From assembly GCA_015709575.1 (NCBI GenBank), contig CP054190.1, forward strand, positions 186,001 through 250,000: 64,000 bases of DNA, in the 5' to 3' direction. This document shows, one piece after another, positions 56,746 to 64,000 of the stretch; the first letter of the stretch is position 1; the number at the start of each line of letters is the position of its first letter. The translations under genes were made by a program, and so were the position numbers. The DNA is from Planctomycetia bacterium. Lineage in GTDB: Bacteria > Planctomycetota > Phycisphaerae > UBA1845 > Fen-1342. The notes under the pieces are model-generated. The model was given only the letters and a program-made list of their open reading frames with translations, had not been told where the DNA came from and made no database searches.

Positions 56746-57315
56746 ATGCGCCGCGCCTTCACCGTCACCGTCTTCGGCCGCTCCTCCGCCCGCAAGCGTT
56801 CTCCTGAGTTCCGCATCGCCGCCGACCTCGGCGCCGCCATCGCCCGCAACGGATGGACGCTCTGCAACGGCGGTTACGGGGGCACCATGTCCGCCGCCGC
56901 CCAGGCCGCCGCCGCCGCAACCATCGCCGGCGGCACCGTGATGGGCATCACGGTCAGCGCCTTCCGCCGCGCGCGCCCCAACCCCTTCAACACCCGCCTT
57001 CGCCCGGCCGCCGACGTGTTCGATCGCATTCGTGCGCTCATCGAGTTCGCCGATGCGTTCGTCGTTCTGCCCGGCGAGATCGGCACGCTCCTCGAACTCG
57101 CTGCCGCCCTCCTGCGCGTCGGCCGACGTCGCCGTGCGCGCCCCATCATCCTGATCGGCGACTACTGGAAACCCGTCTGCGAACGCGTTCGCGGACACCG
57201 CACCGCCGAGCCGATCGTCGTTGCCGATGTTGAAGGCGCGATCGCCGCCATTCAGGAACACATCGCCAAACGCAATATCCGGAGCCACAGTACCCGCTCG
57301 ACCACAATTTATTGA
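56746..57315 (+). CDS. LOG-family (lysine decarboxylase-like) protein with altered motif
   Basis: The 189-residue protein begins at ATG 56746 after GGAG. The Rossmann-like family pattern is present: 'TVTVFGRSSARKRSPEF', 'GWTLCNGGYGGTMSAAAQAA' and 'FADAFVVLPGEIGTLLELAA'. The usual motif PGGxGTxxE reads PGEIGTLLE here, with a Glu (E111) in place of the second Gly. LOG enzymes release free cytokinin-type bases from nucleoside monophosphates, and bacterial relatives are nucleotide-binding proteins of varied use. The altered motif may change the phosphate loop. The last ~20 residues are polar and irregular. It is divergent from the large exported gene. Confidence 0.75.
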   Translation: MRRAFTVTVFGRSSARKRSPEFRIAADLGAAIARNGWTLCNGGYGGTMSAAAQAAAAATIAGGTVMGITVSAFRRARPNPFNTRLRPAADVFDRIRALIEFADAFVVLPGEIGTLLELAAALLRVGRRRRARPIILIGDYWKPVCERVRGHRTAEPIVVADVEGAIAAIQEHIAKRNIRSHSTRSTTIY

Positions 57316-57645
57316 TTTCGTTCCTGTTCTCGCGTTGAGCAGGGGTGCGTTGTCCGCACGGTCGGCTCAGCCAACCATTTCATCCTCAGCGACTTGCGCC
57401 GCCGGCTTGGGTGCCCGATCGCCGTCGCCTCGCTCCCGGATGCGCATCCTCGCGCCACCCGAAACAGCCCCCACTGACGAATAATCGTCACATTCCCTTG
57501 TCGCCGCATTCCCATGGGCTTAGCATGCCCCGCTTGGTGAGCGAGCCGTCGTCGGGACTGCAAGTCCACGGGACGGTCATCCGGGTTCGGGCCGTGCGCA
57601 TGCGACCTGCGTCAGGTCGGGCGCAGGCCGGCGAGATGCTTGTTC
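57316..57645. other. Intergenic region between LOG-family and amidohydrolase-like genes
   Basis: About 330 bases with no gene. The core ATTCCCAT (57509-57516) is the reverse complement of the ATGGGAAT core of the GGGA-loop repeats, but the flanks do not form the stem, so I do not call a repeat copy. Confidence 0.4.
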
Positions 57646-58530
57646 ATGATCGTTGATTGCCATACGCAGGTTTGGGATCCCGGCCTCTGGCAGGGTCAGC
57701 CCCCGATGCCCGTCGCGACCGCTTCCGATCCCCTTCGCAGCCTCGAGATCGTGAACCCCGTCGATCGCGCGATCGTGCACGGCTTCAAGAGCTGCTACCT
57801 CTCCACGCAGGTCACCAACCGCACCGTGGCCGAATTCGTCGGCCGCAGTCCCAAGCTGGTTGGCTTTGCCGGCATCGATCCGACGGATGCAGGCTGGCGC
57901 GACGAGCTGCGCGCCGCCCACGAGGAATATCATCTCAAGGGCGTCACGTTGTCACCCGCTCTCCAGAGCTTTCACCCGGCCGACACCCGCGCCATGCGCC
58001 TCTACGAGGAGTGCGTTCGCCGCGGTCTGCCGGTGTTCTTTGAGCAGCATCACCGCAACCCGGCGTCGAAGATGGAGTACGCCCGTCCGGCTCTGCTCGA
58101 CGAGGTCGCCCGTGAGTTTCCCGAGCTGCGGCTGGTCATCGGCGGCCTGGGGTATCCCTGGGTCGATGAAGCGGTTGTTGTGCTCGCGAAGCACACGCAC
58201 GCCTATGCCGATGTCGGCGGCCTGCTGCGTTTTCCCTGGCTGTCCTACAACGCGCTCGTGAGTGCCTTCGAGTTTGGCGTGATTCAGAAGATGCTCTTCG
58301 GCAGCGGATTCCCGTCAAAGTCTCCCGCCGCCGCGATCGAAGCGCTTTATTCAGTCAACCAGGTCTGCCACGGCTCGGCCCTGCGCCCCATTCCGCGCGA
58401 GCACCTGCGCGGCATCGTCGAGCGCGAGACGCTGGTGCTGCTCGGCATCGAACGGGCCGGGTCACCCGCGCCGCGCGCCGCCGCCGATCGTCCGCTGGTT
58501 TCCTCTCGCATGCTCGACGACGTGGTCTAA
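57646..58530 (+). CDS. Degenerate amidohydrolase-family TIM-barrel protein
   Basis: The 294-residue protein starts at ATG 57646. The frame follows PF04909-type amidohydrolases throughout: 'MIVDCHTQVW', 'GFAGIDPTD', 'KGVTLSPALQSFHP', 'GLPVFFEQHH', 'VIGGLGYPWVDEAVVVLAK' and 'KMLFGSGFPSKSP'. The metal ligands of the family are mostly replaced: the second His of HxH is Q8, the His of 'laHlGgpw' is Gly (G166/G167) and the Asp of 'GSDyP' is G221. H6 and H135/H136 remain. It is likely to be a non-catalytic pseudoenzyme, or an enzyme with a different chemistry. After the stop lies a repeat-rich convergent gap. Confidence 0.8.
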   Translation: MIVDCHTQVWDPGLWQGQPPMPVATASDPLRSLEIVNPVDRAIVHGFKSCYLSTQVTNRTVAEFVGRSPKLVGFAGIDPTDAGWRDELRAAHEEYHLKGVTLSPALQSFHPADTRAMRLYEECVRRGLPVFFEQHHRNPASKMEYARPALLDEVAREFPELRLVIGGLGYPWVDEAVVVLAKHTHAYADVGGLLRFPWLSYNALVSAFEFGVIQKMLFGSGFPSKSPAAAIEALYSVNQVCHGSALRPIPREHLRGIVERETLVLLGIERAGSPAPRAAADRPLVSSRMLDDVV

Positions 58531-58620
58531 CGCCACCGCGACTCCCGCCACGATGCCGGCCCAGGCAAACCGGTTCATTCACCCGCGCTGGCGCGAGAAT
58601 TCGTTTCCGCCCGAGTTCGC

Positions 58621-58666
58621 GCGATGGGAATCGCGGCGGAGTGGGTGCGGGATGGGAATCTCGCAC
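58621..58666. repeat. Tandem pair of GGGA-loop hairpins
   Basis: At 58621-58634, GCGAT and ATCGC enclose GGGA. At 58645-58666, GTGCGGGAT and ATCTCGCAC pair (one G-T) around GGGA. Both have the GAT-GGGA-ATC core seen at 10478-10529, again as a tandem pair in a convergent gap. Confidence 0.65.
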
Positions 58667-58766
58667 GAGCGATGCAGCAGTCGATGGCGAAGGTCGCCCC
58701 TCGATGTAAATCCCATTTCTGCCCCGTCTTTGACCGTCCTCCGGGCGGGAGGAATCGGAAGCGTCG

Positions 58767-58813
58767 CCGGTGGCTGAAGCCATTGGCTACGACCGTGCGC
58801 CCTCCGGGCGAAA
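58767..58813 (+). repeat. 47-base intergenic repeat (CCGGTGGCTGAAG type), copy 1
   Basis: The unit matches 63303-63349 at 41 of 47 positions. It contains a CGCCC-TCC-GGGCG hairpin. It lies 13 bases from the convergent hydrolase stop codon. Confidence 0.7.
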
Positions 58814-58826
58814 AATTCGCGCGCTG

Positions 58827-59927
58827 CTACGGTTCTCCGTTCGGAATGCGCTCCATCGGCAACATGCGCTCCAGCGGCAACAGCCGCAGCGCGACCCGCA
58901 GATTTCGCAGGTGTGCCATGTGCGCCTCGCCGTCAACGCCAGCGCAGCGCAGCACAGCAAACCCGCCGACCGCCTCTCTCCGCACGATCGGCAACGGCGA
59001 CACTTCAACCGCCGTCCGCGACGACGGTTCATCCTCCGACCCGCGCGCGGTGCGATGTTCCGCCCCTACGAACGCCAGCAGGTCGTCGGCGGTCTCATGC
59101 GTGCCCGCATACGTACCCGGCTCCAGGTAGGTGTGCGTCACAATTAGCGATTTCCGCCCGATCGCCGCAGCGGTCGCATAGCGCCGGAACCCGTGCATGT
59201 TCCGTGGGCTGGGCCGCTTCACGCCGTCCGAGTCCTCCTCGTATCCCGCGTAGAGCGAATCCGCCAGCACGATCGCGTCGATGCGGGCGAAGTGTCGCGG
59301 CTCGGCCAGCAGCGCCCGCACCGCCCCGAACCCGGCGCTGAAGGCCGTCACGCACACCCGCCGCCAGCGCCCCGACACCGTCAGCACCCCGCGCGCCTTG
59401 AGCTCCACCAGTACCTGGTCCAGCAGGTCGTCGAACGCGCGTGGGTCGCTCATCGGCCGCTCGTACGCGGCGGACAGCCCGCGATAATTCACCGTCACCA
59501 GCACCGCCCGCACGCCGGCCGCCGCCAACTCGCGCTCCGTCACACTCGATATGCCGTGAAAATGCACCACCAGGTCCACCGTCCCCGCGCCGCCCAGCCC
59601 GGTCGGGACGAACACCTCCGCTCCGGACGCCAGCCGGAAGCGCAACCCATCTGGCGGTGCTGCACTGACGGCGGCGGAATTGCCAGCCGCCGGACCTGTC
59701 GCCGGTGTGGCGGCCGGAATATCTGATGGGGAGATCGACGCGCTCTGCGTCTGCGAATCCTCTCGGTTCGTCCGCGAGCCGTCGTTGTGCGATGGCGGGG
59801 CGAGTGTCTCTGCGGCTGCGCGCGAATCGGCAGCGCCTGCGGATCGGGAGGACGCGGCGCAGCCTGCGCCTGCGAGCAGAATCGGGATCAACGCCAGCGG
59901 GCGGCAAATCCGACGAATCAGCGACAT
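58827..59927 (-). CDS. Alpha/beta-hydrolase-fold lipoprotein
   Basis: The 366-residue protein is taken from ATG 59927, giving a classic lipoprotein signal (MSLIRRICRPLALIPILLAG then AGC); ATG 59948 would add seven residues. After a ~65-residue Ser/Thr/Ala-rich linker comes the hydrolase fold: 'DLVVHFHGISSVTERELAAAG' in two pieces (an HG oxyanion-type strand), the nucleophile elbow 'AFSAGFGAVRALL' with a likely catalytic Ser, 'IVLADSLYAGYEED' with the acid candidate, and 'AHMAHLRNL' near the end with the likely His. It could be an esterase or peptidase on the envelope; substrate unknown. It converges on the degenerate amidohydrolase gene. Confidence 0.75.
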   Translation of the reverse strand: MSLIRRICRPLALIPILLAGAGCAASSRSAGAADSRAAAETLAPPSHNDGSRTNREDSQTQSASISPSDIPAATPATGPAAGNSAAVSAAPPDGLRFRLASGAEVFVPTGLGGAGTVDLVVHFHGISSVTERELAAAGVRAVLVTVNYRGLSAAYERPMSDPRAFDDLLDQVLVELKARGVLTVSGRWRRVCVTAFSAGFGAVRALLAEPRHFARIDAIVLADSLYAGYEEDSDGVKRPSPRNMHGFRRYATAAAIGRKSLIVTHTYLEPGTYAGTHETADDLLAFVGAEHRTARGSEDEPSSRTAVEVSPLPIVRREAVGGFAVLRCAGVDGEAHMAHLRNLRVALRLLPLERMLPMERIPNGEP

Positions 59928-60057
59928 CGTGCGCCAGGATGACATCATCTCGCGATCTTACGCGCTAATCCGCGTCCGCGCAGATGTGCGCGCGCCGCCG
60001 TGGCCGCCTCACGGATCCCGGCTGGCGGCGAAACCCGGGCGAAGGTGTAATACGCGC

Positions 60058-61464
60058 GTGATCGAGGGGCTTCTCATTGCCGTCCTGATCGTCGCGGCCG
60101 CGTCGCTGGTCGTGCAGTTGCTGGCGCTGCGCGCGCGGGGCGATGCGGGGCCGGGGTCGGCGGAGTCGATCGGGGCGCTCGAATCGCGTTTGGTGCAGCA
60201 GTTGGGGGCGACCGGGGCCGACTTGGCCGCACGATTGGAGCGCGTCAGCGCTGATTTGCGCCAGGAAGTCGCCGATCGCATCAGCGGCGACGGGCAGGCG
60301 CTGCGATCGGCCGTCTCGGCCGAGCTGCAAAGCGGGCGAACCGCGCAGGATGCGCGATTGGGCGACACAGTCGCGCGGCTGGAGCAGAAATTCGACGCGT
60401 TGGCGACCGTGCAAGCGCAATCGGCAACGCAATCGCGGCAGGAGCTGGCCGATGCGCTGGCCCGCGGCCGCGGCGAGATGACCGAGACGCTCGCGCGCAC
60501 GACGCGGGCGCTGGAGGAGAAGCTGCAGGGCGTGGAGACGCGCACGGCGCAGGGGCTGGAGGCGATTCGCGGGCGGGTGGAGGAGCGACTGTCCGAGATC
60601 GGGCGGCAGGTGCAGGAGAAGCTGGATCAGAACGTCCGCGACGGGTTCGCGCAATTCGAGAAGGTTCAGACGCATTTGCGGGCAGCGGAGGAGCAATTGC
60701 GCAACGTCGGCGCGCTCGGCAGCTCGATCAACGACCTGAACAGCCTGCTGAAGCTGCCGCACCTGCGCGGGCGGTTCGGTGAGGAGTCGCTTGAGCGCCT
60801 GCTGGCGGATTTTCTTCCTGCGCATCTCTACGAGCGGCAGTCGCAGATGGGCGACGGCCGGCGGCCGGATGTGATCATCCGCGTCGGGGATCGCGTGCTG
60901 CCGATCGACAGCAAGTTTCCGCGCGAGCAGGTGCTGCCGCTGTTCGAGTCGCAGGATCCCGAGGTGCTCAAGGGCGCGCGCGAGGAGCTGGCGCGCGTGA
61001 TTCGCGAGCAGGCCCGCGGCATTGCGGGCTATGTCAACGTCGCCGAGGGTACGACCAGCGTGGCGTTCATGTACCTCCCCAGCGAGACGCTCTGGTACGA
61101 AGTGGTGCAGAATCGCGAGCTTTCGGAGCATCTGGCGCGACTGGGCGTTTTTCCCGTCTCGCCGAACACGCTGATGATGGCGCTGCACGCGATTTCGCTG
61201 ACGTACAAGTGGTACCGCGTCGCGGCGGGGTTTGAGGAGACGCGGCGCGAGCTGGCCGCGGCGCAGCGGTCATTCGAGTTTTTCCAGAAACAGTTCGAGG
61301 GGCTGGGGCGTTCGCTGCAAAAGGCCCAGGACGCCTACAGCACCGCCAGCACGCACCTGGGCCGCTATCAGAACCGCGTCGCCGCGATGACGGCCGACGT
61401 GGAGGTTCCCGAGGAGCCGGCGGTCGCGCCGTCGCTGCCGCCGGGCGATGCCGTTGAGAATTAA
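60058..61464 (+). CDS. rmuC: DNA recombination protein RmuC
   Basis: The 468-residue protein uses a GTG at 60058 with GAAGGTG upstream. One N-terminal membrane helix (IEGLLIAVLIVAAASLVVQL) is followed by a long coiled coil (~50-230). The conserved RmuC core starts near 'LLKLPHLRGRFGEESLERLL' and continues 'RPDVIIRVGDRVLPIDSKFP', a PD-(D/E)XK-like nuclease-fold pattern, then 'YVNVAEGTTSVAFMYLPSE'. RmuC limits inversion and rearrangement at short inverted repeats in E. coli. Its presence near inverted-repeat elements is interesting, but the gene is common. A perfect 18-base palindrome follows the stop. Confidence 0.93.
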   Translation: MIEGLLIAVLIVAAASLVVQLLALRARGDAGPGSAESIGALESRLVQQLGATGADLAARLERVSADLRQEVADRISGDGQALRSAVSAELQSGRTAQDARLGDTVARLEQKFDALATVQAQSATQSRQELADALARGRGEMTETLARTTRALEEKLQGVETRTAQGLEAIRGRVEERLSEIGRQVQEKLDQNVRDGFAQFEKVQTHLRAAEEQLRNVGALGSSINDLNSLLKLPHLRGRFGEESLERLLADFLPAHLYERQSQMGDGRRPDVIIRVGDRVLPIDSKFPREQVLPLFESQDPEVLKGAREELARVIREQARGIAGYVNVAEGTTSVAFMYLPSETLWYEVVQNRELSEHLARLGVFPVSPNTLMMALHAISLTYKWYRVAAGFEETRRELAAAQRSFEFFQKQFEGLGRSLQKAQDAYSTASTHLGRYQNRVAAMTADVEVPEEPAVAPSLPPGDAVEN

Positions 61465-61491
61465 GCGATATTGCAGCCGATTGGCGTGAAT

Positions 61492-61509
61492 CGACGCCCG
61501 CGGGCGTCG
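61492..61509. other. Perfect 18-base palindrome after rmuC
   Basis: CGACGCCCG is followed directly by CGGGCGTCG, with no loop, 28 bases after the rmuC stop. It could be a weak terminator stem or an operator for the downstream TPR gene. No T-run follows. Confidence 0.45.
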
Positions 61510-61575
61510 CCTGTCGGGTTGGCGATTCCCGCCGTCGCGACGTGCGATCACCCCCTGCAGTGGAAAGGCCCAGTC

Positions 61576-63261
61576 ATGAATACCCGCAAATCCATCTTAC
61601 TCATCACCGCGATGCTGAGTCTGTCCGCCGCACTGGGTTGCAGCGCGCGGCACGCGCCGCCGCCGCTGTTCGAAGGCATGGGTTCGCACACCCGTCCGAT
61701 CAGCGCTGCAACGCCGCTGGCGCAGCGCTATTTTGACCAGGGGCTGGTGTGGATGTTCGCATTCAACCATGACGAGGCCATCCGGGCGTTTGAGCATGCG
61801 GCTCGGCTTGCGCCGGAATCACCGATGCCGTGGTGGGGTGTGTCGCTCAGCCATGGCCCGCACATCAACAATCCGATGATGACGGCTGACGCGTCGCAGA
61901 AGGCGTGGGATGCGCTGCAGCAGGCGCTGGCGCGGATTGATCGCGCGTCGCCGGCGGAGCGCGACCTGATTCGAGCGCTCGAAGCCCGTTACAGCGACCC
62001 GCCGCCGGAGGATCGCAGCGCGCTGGAGGCGGCGTATGCCGAAGCGATGCGCCGCGCCTGGCATGCCCATCGCGGCGACGCGGACGTCGGCGCGCTGTTC
62101 GCCGAATCACTGATGGATCGACGGCCGTGGGACCTGTGGAAGCGCGACGGTTCTCCGCAGGAGGGCACCGAGGAGATCGTCGCCACGCTGGAGGAGGTGC
62201 TGCGCCTGCAGCCGGATCATCCGGGCGCGCTGCATTACTACATCCACGCGGTCGAGGCTTCGCCGCGGCCGGAGCGGGCGATGGCGGCCGCGGACCGGCT
62301 GCGAAACCTGGTGCCGGCGTCGGGGCACCTGGTGCATATGCCGTCGCACATTGACGTGCGCACCGGGCGCTGGGCGGCGGCGTCGGACGCCAACGAGCGC
62401 GCCATCGACGCGGATCGGCGCTACCGGGAGCAATCGCCGCGACAAGGGCTGTACCACATGTACATGGCCCACAATCATCACTTCCTGGCCTACTCGGCCA
62501 TGATGGAAGGGCGATCGGCGGACGCGCTGCGGGCGGCGCGGGCGATGGCGGCGGGGGTTCCGCGATCGTTCCTGCGGGAGAACGCGGCGCTGGTGGACGG
62601 CTACACGCCGATCGTTCTGGAAACGTTGATGCGCTTCGGCCGCTGGGATGAGATTTTGCGGGAGCCGCCACCACCGAGATACCTGCCGATCACGACGGCG
62701 TGGCATCATTTCACGCGCGGCGTGGCGCTTGCGGCCAAGGGGGATGTGCCGGGCGCGCGGCGTGAGCAGCGGGCGTTCGAGGCGGCGCGGGCGCGGGTGC
62801 CGGAGGGGGCGCTGATGGCGATCAATCCGGCGTCGAAGGTGCTGCCGATCGCGGAGCGCGTGCTCGAGGCGGAAATCGCGCTGCGGCTGGGCGACCTGGA
62901 TCGCTCGGCGGAGCTGCTGCGCGAGGCGATCGTGTATGAGGACGAGCTGCAATACATGGAGCCGCCGGACTGGCCGCAGCCGGTGCGGCACATTCTCGGG
63001 GCGGTGCTGGTGAAGGCCGGGCGCTTCGCGGAGGCGGAGGCGGTGTATCGGGAGGATCTGCGGCGGCTGCCGGAGAACGGCTGGTCGCTGTGGGGGCTGT
63101 CGCGCTGCCTGCATGCGCAGGGAAAGAAGGCTGAGGGCGGCGAGGCGGACCATCGTCATGCCGCTGCGTGGAAGCGCGCCGATATTCGCATCGGTGCGAC
63201 CTGCCTGTGTGTCGAAGGTGGGCAGGTGCAGACGGCGGGAGATGAGCGCGGCGCGAAGTAG
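61576..63261 (+). CDS. TPR-containing lipoprotein
   Basis: The 561-residue protein starts at ATG 61576 after GGAAAGG. The N-terminus is a lipoprotein signal with 'LSAALGC' as lipobox. The repeating 'QRYFDQGLVWMFAFNHDEAIRAFEHAARLAP' unit near ~50-80 (split) and later 'YIHAVEASPRPERAMAAADRL', 'LGDLDRSAELLREAIVYED' and 'AGRFAEAEAVYREDL' are helical TPR-type units. The 'PMPWWGVSLSHGPHINNP' segment is typical of a family of secreted TPR proteins annotated only by homology. It probably binds other proteins at the outer membrane; partner unknown. The gene ends in a repeat-rich convergent gap. Confidence 0.85.
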   Translation: MNTRKSILLITAMLSLSAALGCSARHAPPPLFEGMGSHTRPISAATPLAQRYFDQGLVWMFAFNHDEAIRAFEHAARLAPESPMPWWGVSLSHGPHINNPMMTADASQKAWDALQQALARIDRASPAERDLIRALEARYSDPPPEDRSALEAAYAEAMRRAWHAHRGDADVGALFAESLMDRRPWDLWKRDGSPQEGTEEIVATLEEVLRLQPDHPGALHYYIHAVEASPRPERAMAAADRLRNLVPASGHLVHMPSHIDVRTGRWAAASDANERAIDADRRYREQSPRQGLYHMYMAHNHHFLAYSAMMEGRSADALRAARAMAAGVPRSFLRENAALVDGYTPIVLETLMRFGRWDEILREPPPPRYLPITTAWHHFTRGVALAAKGDVPGARREQRAFEAARARVPEGALMAINPASKVLPIAERVLEAEIALRLGDLDRSAELLREAIVYEDELQYMEPPDWPQPVRHILGAVLVKAGRFAEAEAVYREDLRRLPENGWSLWGLSRCLHAQGKKAEGGEADHRHAAAWKRADIRIGATCLCVEGGQVQTAGDERGAK

Positions 63262-63302
63262 GAGGCGGTGCACGATCGAGATTGGGTGGGGTGTGCCGCG
63301 AT

Positions 63303-63349
63303 CCGGTGGCTGAAGGCACTGGCAACGACCGTTCGCCCTGCGGGTGAAA
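63303..63349 (+). repeat. 47-base intergenic repeat (CCGGTGGCTGAAG type), copy 2
   Basis: The unit matches 58767-58813 at 41 of 47 positions. The inner hairpin is CGCCC-TGC-GGGTG, where one arm base differs from copy 1 but pairs as G-T. It lies in the convergent gap between the TPR lipoprotein and the GNAT gene. Confidence 0.7.
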
Positions 63350-63448
63350 GCTCGGCGAGCCTCAGTGACGATCCACGGACGGGCCGACGCCGGGGAAACG
63401 GCGGTGGCGGCGAACTAGGTGCGTCCACCGCATGTGGCGAGCGGGGCA

Positions 63449-63997
63449 TCATCCGCGGACGCGGGCGGCCCATTCGTCCGCCAGAATTCCATAGATGTTG
63501 GAGTCGCACCACTCTCCGTGCAGCCACCAGTTTTCCCGAAGCCGTCCTTCCAGGCGCATGCCGAGCCGCTCGACCAGGCGGCACGACGGCGTGTTGCGCG
63601 GGTCACAGTCCGCCCACACGCGGTGCAGGTTGAGCGGCCCGAAGGCGAAATCGAGCAGCCCGCCGACCGCCTCGCCAGCCCAGCCGCGACCACGGCAATC
63701 GGGCGACAGCAGGTACCACACCGTCGCCTCGCGGTGCTCAGGGCGGCGGATCTCCAGGCCGCAGCGGCCGACCAGCTCCGAACTGCCCACAGGCACGATC
63801 GCGAGGTCGAACGTGAGGCGCGGCTGCTGAACCTGTTGAGCCAGCGCGCGCTCGATGTATTCGCGCGTCTGTTCGAGCGTCTGAGGGTCAAAAGCCATGT
63901 AGCGTGCGACGCGCGGATCGCTCTCAATGCGGTTGAGCGGCGTCACGTCGCCGTGCGTGAGGTCTCGCAGAATCAGGCGCGGGGTTGATAGATTCAT
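63449..63997 (-). CDS. GNAT-family N-acetyltransferase (RimJ/RimL-like)
   Basis: The 182-residue protein starts at ATG 63997, three bases from the window edge, so its ribosome site is not visible. Family features are 'TPRLILRDLTHGD', 'FDLAIVPVGSSELVGRCGL', the acetyl-CoA P-loop 'LLSPDCRGRGWAGEAV' and 'NTPSCRLVERLGMRLEGR'. It most resembles the RimJ/RimL-type enzymes that acetylate protein N-termini or small amines. Substrate is unknown. The gene is convergent with the TPR lipoprotein gene. Confidence 0.88.
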   Translation of the reverse strand: MNLSTPRLILRDLTHGDVTPLNRIESDPRVARYMAFDPQTLEQTREYIERALAQQVQQPRLTFDLAIVPVGSSELVGRCGLEIRRPEHREATVWYLLSPDCRGRGWAGEAVGGLLDFAFGPLNLHRVWADCDPRNTPSCRLVERLGMRLEGRLRENWWLHGEWCDSNIYGILADEWAARVRG

Positions 63998-64000
63998 CGC

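Overview
The window is a GC-rich bacterial chromosome segment that looks planctomycete, most likely from the Phycisphaerae or a related lineage. Several gene types support this: a TIGR02999-like ECF sigma factor translationally coupled to a transmembrane Ser/Thr kinase with WD40 repeats, a HYExAFE-type protein, secreted proteins with dockerin-like EF-hands and 'GACC' Cys-rich repeats, a very large stand-alone secretin, and many planctomycete-style lipoproteins of unknown role. I saw no rRNA, tRNA, CRISPR array, insertion sequence, prophage or replication origin. The lineage assignment is inference from gene content; no search was run.

Layout. 0-8 kb: the N-terminal part of a secreted beta-helix protein that runs off the left edge, the sigma/kinase pair and a large lipoprotein. 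8-18 kb: an orphan nuoC, a HYExAFE protein, a Spy-like periplasmic protein, an ABC-F ATPase, two small-operon secreted proteins and asnS. 18-24 kb: a PstS-like binding lipoprotein, an enolase-superfamily epimerase, and an S1/P1-type nuclease overlapping a TMTC-like glycosyltransferase with TPRs. 24-37 kb: a dockerin-like secreted protein, an ATP/ADP-antiporter-like membrane protein next to a Tat-exported epimerase, argS, a copA-type copper ATPase and the secretin. 37-41 kb: a LuxR-type regulator, then small NTF2-like, DUF6265 and tandem DUF1579 genes, then miaA. 41-51 kb: addB-addA-YdjY coupled by overlapping starts and stops, then cysK. 51-64 kb: htpX, an aromatic amino-acid ammonia-lyase coupled to a large membrane-anchored protein, a LOG-family protein, a degenerate amidohydrolase, an alpha/beta-hydrolase lipoprotein, rmuC, a TPR lipoprotein and a GNAT acetyltransferase.

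Most genes are housekeeping or lineage-specific secreted proteins with no single connecting pathway. Clear functional units are the sigma/kinase pair (GTGA overlap), AddAB recombinational repair (14-bp overlap) and the nuclease/glycosyltransferase pair (GTGA overlap).

The most unusual non-coding structure is a set of hairpin-forming repeat modules in the intergenic gaps at about 10.4, 40.4, 58.6 and 63.3 kb. All four gaps lie between convergent genes. Stems are kept by paired substitutions, and in one composite module the 7-nt hairpin loop is inverted between the two copies while the flanks stay colinear. This resembles a REP/BIME-like palindromic repeat family. I found no transposase for it in the window.
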